Made by a program: the position numbers and the translations under genes. A stretch of DNA of 14,500 bases from Cristatella mucedo (taxonomy: Eukaryota; Bryozoa; Phylactolaemata; Cristatellidae), in NCBI GenBank assembly GCA_009760855.2, contig WPIO01000113.1, forward strand, positions 1,068,001 through 1,082,500, given 5' to 3'. The stretch's first letter is position 1. Every line of letters starts with the position of its first letter. The notes under the pieces are model-generated. The model saw only the letters and a list, made by a program, of their open reading frames with translations, searched no databases and was not told the origin of the DNA. This document shows, piece after piece, positions 7,969-14,500 of the stretch.

Positions 7969-9164
7969 CATCAATACTGGTCTGCCAAACGATCACAAAG
8001 CGCACGTGAAATCGGGCCATATTTGAGCCCGGGAACTGTGGGCGATCGCTGAAAGTTCGGCTTGCTTGGCAATGGGTCAGCCTGCTCTTTGCCTTGAAAT
8101 TTCGAGTCATGTACTAAGTAAATAGTTCGGTTGTGTTTCGTTTAATGTCATCGCTAATCTTTTGTCCCGGCTTGCTTGGGCTCTTCTCTGCAGTAGGGGT
8201 AGTCGAGGTCTGGGTTTCCCGAGTGAGTCCTGCTGCGTCCTCAGAGTCTCCTGGGTTTTCAGATCAACTCTTTACAACTAGGGAAGCCATGTGTATGCAT
8301 TTCACTGCACCTCGAGACAAGCATTTTGGTGTGTATATATGCGAGACATATTCTCTCTACTTAAGACTGCATGGCAAACGTCAGTATGCATGCAAACTGA
8401 GCCTGTCAGTTTTGATCCATTGTATGTTGCTTGTTATTTTGCATGCGACCAAGCTATTTTTCGGAGCTGTGCCGGTTTTTTATTTGAAGTCGCATTTGGC
8501 TTTTCGCTGCTCACTCTGTATATACTTCTTGGTTTCTTGTAAAATTAATCATATTTTGTCGCAATGCAAGTTTGTAGTAGTGCTCGAAGCTTACGTGGTC
8601 TGTGGCTGGGGTCTGATCTGGCTGAGGCCGTTTTTTACCTAAGGCAGGACGAAGTATGACCCTTGAACTATGGCAACACTAAGCATCACCCACGCATTTA
8701 GTAGTATTTTTATGTTGAAATATTGGCGGCACTTACCATCCATTTAGTAGGCTGTTTTTTATGCTCGGCTGATTTACAGGCAACATTGTTTTCTAACAGT
8801 TGAGTTTATGGGGAGTACAACTGGCTGGATCGCTTCATATCAGCAGCTATGTATACCATGCTGCATACTTTACAGATCCATTGTTGAACTATTCTGCTAG
8901 CTTAATTTTTCTTTCTTGCTGTGAGCGATCTAAATCTTGTGGGGGATTGATCATGTAACCATTACCTATAGCCTGTTCCTTGTCACCTTGCCATTGCAGA
9001 CACCCGTAACCTTGGTTGCCAGTGTCAACTCATTGTGTGAGGCTTGAGAGAAGTCATAGCAGCCGACGGCAGTCAACTAGACTTTGAAGTACAGGTTGCT
9101 CGTAATTATACAGCGTCTATTACCTATGTAACGTTTAATCACAATCGAGGCTTTCTTTTGTCTG
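7969..9164. other. DDB2 3' UTR and downstream DNA; no other gene seen
   Basis: The stretch after the DDB2 stop has no AATAAA or ATTAAA signal. The first hexamer of that type is ATTAAA at 9460-9465, inside an old LINE. The mRNA end therefore cannot be placed. The 169-codon plus-strand frame at 8133-8642 is T-rich, with hydrophobic runs and no recognised motif. I treat it as chance. Confidence 0.5.
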
Positions 9165-9584
9165 AAGATCACCTACTCTCACACTTGTGCATCGATCCTT
9201 CCCTGCTTCTTACTAAAACCGACTAGCTATGAGTCGATCCAATCTCAAATCCTTTGGGAAAATGCCTCTAGTACAGGTGCCTACATAGCCTATTCCACCT
9301 CCTTTTGAAGTTGCGACATTCACTGACTTGACATTTTTAAAGATGCTAAAAATACAATTGTTCTTCGCAGCATTTGCTGTGCCCTTGAGATTGGCCCTAA
9401 AATTGTTCATGTGTGTTGAAACTGTTCATGCTATCACTGACCATATTGTGCACGTGTTCATTAAACACATGCCATCACCAGCCATAATACCCATGCTGAC
9501 ACTGTGCAGGTTAACACTAACCGTATGATTCCGTTTCTTTTACAGAATATGTTAATTAGTTAGAAAGAGATTTAAGATCTCCAA
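9165..9584 (+). mobile_element. Highly decayed LINE 3' end (copy G)
   Basis: This is the plus-strand counterpart of copies A, B and C. It aligns by eye through ctcaaatcctttgg (about 9244), then acatttttaaagatgctaaa (9329-9348; others have acatttaaaaggaacttaaa), which encodes the FKxxLK-like C-terminus. It continues through catgctgacactgtgcagg (about 9492-9510) and ends gttagaaagagatttaagatctcc (about 9558-9581). The final hairpin arm and the ATT tail are lost. It is more diverged than copies A and C, so presumably older. The plus-strand frame at 9328-9528 is a shadow of this relic. Confidence 0.65.
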
Positions 9585-10032
9585 AGGTGCAGTGCAAATG
9601 TATTATAATGTTTGGTTAGTTCTGTGAGATCGATTTGTGTATATTGATTTGGCTGAACCGGGCAAGTGAGAAAGCGAAAGAACTGGACTGCGAACTGCCA
9701 CCCATAGCTAGAACAAGTCGCTTTTCTCGGGCAACAATTTTGGGCCACTCTTCTGCATACCAAGCCGACACTAATCGGGCCATGACTTGACACGATTGGT
9801 TCCATTTTTAACGTGGCTAGGGGCTCGGTTTTACATTGCTGCTTCGGTGCTTACCTCAATCCAGATTTACTGCCAGCATGCACTCTGAAACTGTATTTGC
9901 ATTTTCATGGTGGCCTGCCATGTTTGCATTCACTCCGGCGATTCCATGCCAACTGTCTAGTAAATAATGTAAATAATAAATAGTAAATAATTTGTACACA
10001 TGAGTGGCCACTACTTCGCTAAGAAGCCAAGG
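9585..10032. other. No gene; short AT-rich run inside
   Basis: Nothing recognisable on either strand except the AT-rich run at 9959-9992. The minus-strand frame at 9572-9805 has no family motif. Confidence 0.4.
9959..9992. repeat. AT-rich imperfect (TAAATAA)n tract
   Basis: The sequence repeats the taaataat unit with interruptions (agtaaataatgtaaataa, then taaatagtaaataat). It is a simple low-complexity tract lying about 40 bp outside the LINE tail at 10033. Confidence 0.8.
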
Positions 10033-10083
10033 AATAACAATAGTAATACGTTCGTATAATGCCGTACGAGAACTGAATTTCTC
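10033..10083 (-). repeat. LINE 3' tail fragment, subfamily 2 (copy F), abutting copy B
   Basis: On the minus strand this reads agagaaattcagttctcg, then cggcattatacgaacgtatt. It parallels copy E (agagatatgttctc...cggctctatacaaacgtatt) but not the ggcgctttatcaagt end of the other copies. The ATT tail of copy B abuts it at 10084. This suggests that copy B inserted into, or next to, an older copy. Confidence 0.5.
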
Positions 10084-10930
10084 TAATAATAATAATTACA
10101 CATCTGATATCGCGCCCTCAGAGCACTCAATCTCTGTCTAGGTACCTTGCATTTGCTGCAAAGGAAGCGCGATTGAAGGTTAAGTAGTGTCGTGCACAAT
10201 AAACAACAAAAATAACATGGTTAGGAGTGACCTGCACAGGGTCAGCATGTAAGTATGGTTTGTGGCAGCATGCAGAGTTTTAGCACACATAAACTCATAT
10301 AGGTTGAATCAAAGGGACCCAATAATTCTATGAGGACTAGATGCATTTTAGTTTCCTTTAAATGTGGTCAAGTCAGGATATGTCATGACTTAAGTCGGAA
10401 GTGAGTTCCAGGCTTTGGGAGCATACGAATTACAGGCACGGTCTCCAAAGGATTTGAGGTCGTGTTATGTATACGTAAACGATTAGATTCCGAAAAGCTG
10501 GTGGTACGATACTTATGTTGGTGGGGTAGTAGATCTGATAGGTAGGCTAGAGCCAAAGAATGAAGAGACCTACAAGCCAGTGACAAAACCTTGAAGTTTA
10601 TGCATTGCTCGACTGGTAGCCAGTGCAGGTCGGCGAGAAGTTGTATGCTGTGGCAACTGCGACGCTCACGACAGACAAGCCTAGCTGCAGAGTTATGCAC
10701 CGGCTGTACTTGCCTGATCGCACATGCCGGTAGGCCAGCAGGCAGTGAGTTACAGAAGTGAAGACGGGATGTCACGAATGCAAATGCATGGACCAACTTG
10801 AATGTGGTTTGCTTATCTAAACAAGCCTGAATTTTAGCAATTTTATGTAGCTGAAATTAGGCAGACTTTATTGAAGAGGTGATGTGGTCGTCTAACGAAA
10901 AGTCACTTTAGAGCTTGACACTTAGATTTC
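10084..10930 (-). mobile_element. 5'-truncated L2/CR1-like LINE with RT C-terminal region (copy B)
   Basis: This is the longest LINE 3' copy. On the minus strand the frame from 10796 to 10383 encodes the end of the reverse transcriptase and its C-terminal domain. It shows VTSRLHFCNSLPAGLP, an AARLVCRERR segment, LHWLPVEQCINFK and AYLSDLLP. Upstream, with stops, lies DDHITSSIKSA (about 10890). Downstream the frame shifts through the SFGDRAF...PKAWNS region into a 3' UTR with the agagatt...ctctgagggcgc hairpin. It ends in (TAA)4 at 10084-10096. The VTSRLDYCNSLLAGLP-type and LHWLPVxxRIxFK motifs place it firmly among L2/CR1-like LINEs. It is inactive. Confidence 0.9.
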
Positions 10931-10951
10931 ATGCAGATTCAACAGGAGAAT

Positions 10952-11005
10952 AAAAATAATACACTTGATAAAGCGACTTTAGAGATCTTTTTCTAGGTAC
11001 TATGC
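10952..11005 (-). repeat. Minimal LINE 3' tail (copy D)
   Basis: Plus-strand text aataatacacttgataaagc, then gactttagagatc, then tttttctaggtac matches the terminal hairpin of copy A (aataatgcacttgataaagc...tctttctaggcgc). Only the last ~54 bp are present. It sits just past the 5' end of copy B, in the same orientation, so it may be the site into which copy B inserted or an independent truncated copy. Confidence 0.6.
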
Positions 11006-11940
11006 TGGCAGAGCCGATTTTGAGCTTTAGCCTTTCCAATTTTTGAATCACAATTGGTTTGTCCATAACTAGTAAGTTATTTTTATCATTTAATTTAAGA
11101 AAATGCAGTTTTAATGAATGTGGTCTGGGGCATTAAGTATGGCTTATCTTTGCTGCCGTAGGCTGCCATCTTCAAAGTATCTGCAGGCATCAGTGCTGTC
11201 TCGATGACTATTTGCATTGCTTAAGGTGGAATTGCTCAAATTCCTGTTGCTAGGCTTGACGATCTATAGTTATTCATGTGCATGGAATTCTTACTTATCG
11301 AAAGTCCCGGTGCTGAAAAAGCATTCTTAACGACCTTGACCAGCTGCCGGGGCCCCTCTGATATTTGAATTTGTGCACGAAAAGCAGCCAATTAGCAGGA
11401 CATGATCCGGGGCGAATTTGACCGCGATGGGAAAACGTAATCGTCAGGTTTCGCTTTTCAATGTGTCAAGTTATTTAGGTTTTCAAACTGGTTGTGTTGC
11501 CAGTAGGTTCATGCTACGAAGAAAGATACATTAAATGCATTCTGAGTTTGTAATTTACCAGTAGAGTGATAGGCTGTGCTGTGTAAAGTACAGTTCGGAA
11601 TTTTTGTGTCCTGCATTGGTGACTTAGTTCGAAGCCTAACCCAAATACTCTGGAGAAAAACTTATACAGGCTCCCAATCAACTGTGTTATTGATGTTCGA
11701 TGATTCTTTAAGAAAACTAAATCACACTGGCCGTTTACCATTTCCTTTCCTCGCTGTGACCTGCTCCAGAGACATTTTATTGCAATCGTGGCTCCCATAT
11801 GAAAAGGTTTTCTATCGATTTATTCAATGTGTGTGTATTAATCGCCACTACTCGGGTTTTTTAGGCTTTTATTTTCTTCCTCAAACTGATGTAATGTCCT
11901 TATATCTACATCTGGCTCCAACGACTATGTATATATAAAT
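11006..11940. other. No recognisable feature
   Basis: I see no protein family, RNA gene or repeat. The 120-codon plus-strand frame at 11576-11938 and the opposing frame at 11514-11798 overlap each other and lack motifs. Probably intergenic. Confidence 0.4.
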
Positions 11941-12303
11941 ATCTATGCTCCCAAAGCCTGGAACTCCCTCCCGACCTGTGTCAGAACATCCCCTGACCTG
12001 ACCACATTTAAAAGGAACTTAAAAACACACCTATTTAGGACAGCATTTAGTGGGTCCCTGTGATTCGTCCTTCACGTGCTTATGCGTGCTGACACTGTGC
12101 ATGCTGCCACTAACCACATTTGCATGCTGACCCTGTGCATGTCACCCCTAACCATGTTATTCGTTTTGTTTGTTTTTCAAGCATGATTTTACTTACCATT
12201 CAATTGCATTTCCCTTTGCAGCTAATGTAAAGCGACTAGAAAGAGATTAAGTTCTCTGAGGGCGCTTTATCAAGTACATTATTATTATTATTATTATTAT
12301 TAT
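11941..12303 (+). mobile_element. Best-preserved LINE 3' end (copy C)
   Basis: The plus-strand copy starts abruptly within the ORF2 C-terminus. YAPKAWNSLPTCVRTSPD, then LTTFKRNLKTHLFRTAFSGS ends at the TGA near 12061, all in one frame. The 3' UTR follows with three tgctgac.ctgtgcatg-like units. It then carries the hairpin taaagcgac...gggcgcttta (12229-12270) and an (ATT)n tail. The long uninterrupted frame and long tail suggest it is the youngest copy. No target-site duplication is evident. It can serve as the reference for the family's 3' end. Confidence 0.9.
12278..12302 (+). repeat. (ATT)n microsatellite tail of LINE copy C
   Basis: About eight ATT units directly follow caagtac at the LINE 3' terminus. 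L2/CR1-type LINEs commonly end in short tandem repeats instead of poly(A). Confidence 0.95.
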
Positions 12304-12899
12304 AACGACCAGCTTTTAAGGCTGGGTGCAATAAATAGTTACAATGAATCACAATCTACTCTTTAGTGAGCAGAAGGTCGATTTAAAATCGGCTCATGCT
12401 TCGAGGCCAGGTTATACGTAATAAACGGTGGCAATAATTATGGCCATCAGATTGCGAGCTGCTGCTCTTGCCTCTGTACTCTAGAATTGGGACGTAACGA
12501 CTCAGGCCACTGCTGCAATACACGACGAATCCATCCTACTTTATGTCGGCCATCGCTGATTCAACTGAGATCGTGCAACGCCCAGCCCTCAAAAAATAAA
12601 AGCTTGACCGCAGACTTTATACTGAAAAACCATTATCAGTCAGCCAAGATAAGTTGTGGCTAATAACAAGCGCGAAACAGGATTATGTGCGGAGCTAGGT
12701 TATTATGTGGGTTAAGGGCTGGTCAGGATGTTATGGGTTAGTCTGACCTCAGTAGGTGAGCTGGAGCACCTGCAAAATAACAACACCCCAGAATAGATGT
12801 ATTTAATGTACGTTAGCAGGCATATAGAGTCGAGACAGTTCAGCTATTTGCGGTACAGATACAAGGTAGCTAGCTAAGCTATAACTTATGTGAATCTCT
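12304..12899. other. No recognisable feature
   Basis: Flanked by the LINE 3' end and the hAT relic. No coding motif was found. It may include the 3' untranslated end and terminal inverted repeat of the hAT element (minus strand), but none could be identified. Confidence 0.4.
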
Positions 12900-13250
12900 C
12901 ATGCCTTGAACGCAGCAAACTGGTCTATTGCAGTAGCGTCAATAGTTTCGAGTGATTCTTTTCTCTAGGCCTGACGAGGGGAAATCAAAGAGTCGATCTT
13001 GCCCCATTCATGCACTCGGATAAGACACGGTTATCGTCAGCTTGCTAAACGGACGTTCACAACTGACAACTGTTACAGCTATGGTGAGACTAACTTGTAA
13101 GAAAGCTCCCAAATTAGGAAACACAACCTCTCGATAACTGGCGATAAAAGATGTGCGTTGCAGTGGTGTCTTTAGTGCAAAGTCGTGGCACGTAGCAAGA
13201 AGCATTTTACAGTTTAATGTTCCGTTGTACAGGTCTGTTCCATCAAAGTC
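12900..13250 (-). pseudogene. hAT-type transposase C-terminal dimerisation domain (fragment)
   Basis: On the minus strand DFDGTDLY (13250-13227) leads in frame into FPNLGAFLQVSLTIAVTVV and SCERPFSKL (13064-13038). This is the hAT dimerisation signature: FPN.., LT.PVT, then [SC]xERxFSKL. After a frame break, ETIDATAIDQFAAFKA (12949-12902) matches the family C-terminus and ends in a TGA where CGA (Arg) would be expected. That change fits CpG decay. It resembles the ZMYM/TTF-zinc-finger branch of hAT proteins. The catalytic part should lie to the right but was not recognised, and the DDB2-like relic occupies that side. It is inactive as it stands. Confidence 0.8.
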
Positions 13251-13463
13251 AGAACAATAGAAGCCTCAACGATCTAGAAATCGCTGATGGAGTTTGGTCA
13301 GGTCAAGTGTCTTCAAAAGCTTCATAACTTCAATTATTGATATGCTGAGTTAAGCCCTGTGCGACCGTCACTAGGTTGAGAGGTAAAATGGCCTTGGAAG
13401 ATTGCAACTACCTAGAATTAAACGCCACAGTCTCTCTAAGCGTAAAAATTACCCTTATCAAAT

Positions 13464-13496
13464 ATTCCCAGCCCATAATCGTATTGTGCTGGGAAT
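13464..13496. repeat. Short inverted repeat (9-bp arms)
   Basis: The arms attcccagc (13464-13472) and gctgggaat (13488-13496) are perfectly complementary around a 15-base loop. It lies between the hAT relic and the DDB2-like relic. No function is evident. Confidence 0.7.
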
Positions 13497-13555
13497 TTAT
13501 TTTCATGAATGGCGATGGCGAAACCTGTTTCGAGGCAAACGTTACGTCTCAGAAG

Positions 13556-13722
13556 TTAGGCGCAAATTCTATTGGCAAGCACGTCTGCTACACAATTGGC
13601 ACGAGGGCTCAACAAAAGCTTCACGACGATAGTTGAACGAAGAGGCGAAAACGAGGAGCTTCTTTCGAGCACCTGACACTTGGGATTTGCTCTGCTCGCC
13701 CACACGACAAGCTCACTCGAAC
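13556..13722 (-). pseudogene. DDB2-like terminal exon, inverted copy (exon e')
   Basis: On the minus strand the frame reads MGSSELVVWAS at 13726-13694, then about 45 unmatched residues to TAA (13558-13556). The host gene has [10 protein letters not shown] at the same place, followed by a 54-residue tail, so position and length agree. Only the Gly and VVW are convincing. The base pair before the expected exon start reads GG instead of AG (13724-13723), so the acceptor looks lost. The frame is open leftwards through the presumed intron to exon d', 126 bp with no stop. Confidence 0.5.
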
Positions 13723-13848
13723 CCATTATAGGGCCAAAGATCAGGCGCACACAAGGCAGAGGTCCTGAGCGCAGCGTCGTGGCTTTTTTGAGTTTTGCAC
13801 GAAGAGTTAACGAGGAAAGCAGCTGAGACGCAAATGCTCGAAACGTAC

Positions 13849-13892
13849 CTACGCTGGTAGCCAAGTGATCACTGGTAGAATTGAAAATGATA
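13849..13892 (-). pseudogene. DDB2-like microexon, inverted copy (exon d')
   Basis: The minus strand encodes IIFNSTSDHLATSV and the first base of Gly, then a donor g|gtacgt. The host exon d reads [15 protein letters not shown] and g|gtatgt. Phase 1 at the donor is the same, and the length matches once a one-base offset at the acceptor (gttggtag) is allowed. FN.T..xLA..xG is conserved, and many differences are conservative or at third codon positions. This suggests a long period under coding constraint. Confidence 0.65.
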
Positions 13893-14007
13893 CTACCAAC
13901 ATAAAGTAACATTAAGTGTAATAATTGTGTGCTTTGCACGGGACGTATGCTGGTCACTAGGCCTCGCATTGGCCTTTTGGACTGTGTAGAGAAATTGACC
14001 AGCTTAC

Positions 14008-14196
14008 TGGATAGTGAAGTATAAACATGTAGTTCACGTTGTAAGGTAAACGCTTAAATTGATCCCCTAGATAAGTGTAGAAGTTTCTTCTTTTCGACCA
14101 GCATGCTCCGTCAACTAATGCCGCCCAACACAGGCTGAGGTGAGGCTTCCTGTAATGCCCAATGACTGTCGCATCGATCAGAGGATGCCATGAGGC
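14008..14196 (-). pseudogene. DDB2-like exon c', inverted copy
   Basis: After an acceptor tatctttttag the minus strand reads ASWHPLIDATVIGHY, against [15 protein letters not shown] in the host gene: 10 of 15 residues identical and 31 of 45 bases by hand count. An unmatched insert of about 15 residues follows, then SKRRNFYTYLGD (host [12 protein letters not shown]). The frame stays open to 13957. A gtaagc donor at 14007 would end the exon in phase 0 after ILHYP. The position and phase of the start match host exon c exactly. It could be a diverged paralogue rather than a dead copy. Confidence 0.7.
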
Positions 14197-14351
14197 CTAA
14201 AAAGATATTGAGACAAATGCTAGATGCAGCATTTGGAAATTAACTGCTGTCATCATATTTTGCCAAACAGGCCACGCATATCACACAGTCTGCAGATACG
14301 GCGTTCAAAGCATTCGACAGATACGCTTAGTGTGAACTCCCAGATCTATAC

Positions 14352-14476
14352 GAAAGACTGATTCCTGAAAGAAATACGGCGAGTACCGCTTATTAGGCAT
14401 CGGAGGTTGAATGATTCTAAGGAGTTGACAGAAGTCTTAAGTTATTCCCAACAACGGTTTGACTTCATCAAGTGTA
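14352..14476 (-). pseudogene. DDB2-like exon b', inverted copy (weak)
   Basis: Minus-strand text agtcaaaccgttgttggg (host agtaaaaccgatggctg) encodes SQT..G. It is followed by RLLSTP and TAG where the host has RLLTTDQ, then in another frame SPYFFQESVFRI where the host has [12 protein letters not shown]. The distance between the LL block and FFQ is 26 bp shorter than in the host exon, which breaks the frame. His of the FQH hairpin is replaced by Glu (14364-14362). Taken alone the match is weak. It gains support from lying just upstream of exon c'. Exon a' would be beyond the right edge. Confidence 0.45.
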
Positions 14477-14500
14477 CTGGGAGATTGCAACTACTTTTCA

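Noticed and set aside
7637-8110. 157-codon minus-strand frame
   Set aside because: Antisense shadow of the DDB2 terminal exon; the Arg/Ser-rich composition mirrors the basic tail on the other strand.
8133-8642. 169-codon plus-strand open frame downstream of DDB2
   Set aside because: Compositionally T-rich with hydrophobic runs, no motif, overlapped by another frame, and lies where the 3' UTR is expected. Length alone is weak evidence in eukaryotic DNA.
11576-11938. 120-codon plus-strand frame
   Set aside because: No recognisable family; overlapped by a minus-strand frame of similar length; no splice or promoter context.
12385-12400. Short palindrome cgatttaaaatcg
   Set aside because: Too short and AT-rich to be more than chance.
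1-14500. Bacterial operon, CRISPR array or defence system
   Set aside because: Introns, tRNA-derived SINEs, LINEs and a metazoan-type DDB2 show animal DNA; no evenly spaced direct repeats are present.

Overview
The window reads as invertebrate animal genomic DNA. It has one recognisable host gene split by GT-AG introns, no bacterial-style gene packing, and a dense load of old LINE, SINE, Ty3/gypsy and hAT remnants. The species cannot be fixed from sequence alone.

Host gene. Five exons on the + strand (4549-4696, 6733-6875, 7103-7255, 7354-7399, 7778-7968) join in frame. They encode the C-terminal ~226 residues of a DDB2 orthologue, the UV-damaged-DNA-binding WD40 subunit of the CUL4-DDB1 ubiquitin ligase. 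Splice phases agree throughout, and the WD-x-R box and the FQH lesion-probing hairpin are kept. The 5' exons are not in the window. The protein ends in a lysine-rich tail much longer than in human DDB2.

Second DDB2-like locus. At the right edge, on the - strand (14476-13556), degraded matches to the last four DDB2 exons occur in the right order. Exon-like blocks resembling exons 2, 3, 4 and 5 are separated by shortened introns. This is a tail-to-tail inverted relic or diverged paralogue, and it is the most interesting feature here.

Mobile DNA, left to right: an L2/CR1-like LINE endonuclease fragment (1-933, -); two tRNA-derived SINEs, tail to tail (1178-1265 + and 1335-1463 -); a frameshifted Ty3/gypsy integrase (1745-2790, -); LINE 3' ends (3490-3565 -, 3869-4378 -); a SINE with a duplicated A-box inside a DDB2 intron (6466-6620, +); more LINE 3' ends (9165-9584 +, 10033-10083 -, 10084-10930 -, 10952-11005 -, 11941-12303 +); and a hAT transposase C-terminus (12900-13250, -). 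At least seven LINE 3' ends share one 3' UTR design, a hairpin ending in an (ATT)n tail. One SINE family carries the 5' half of that hairpin, which suggests a SINE/LINE partnership. No intact mobile-element ORF is present.
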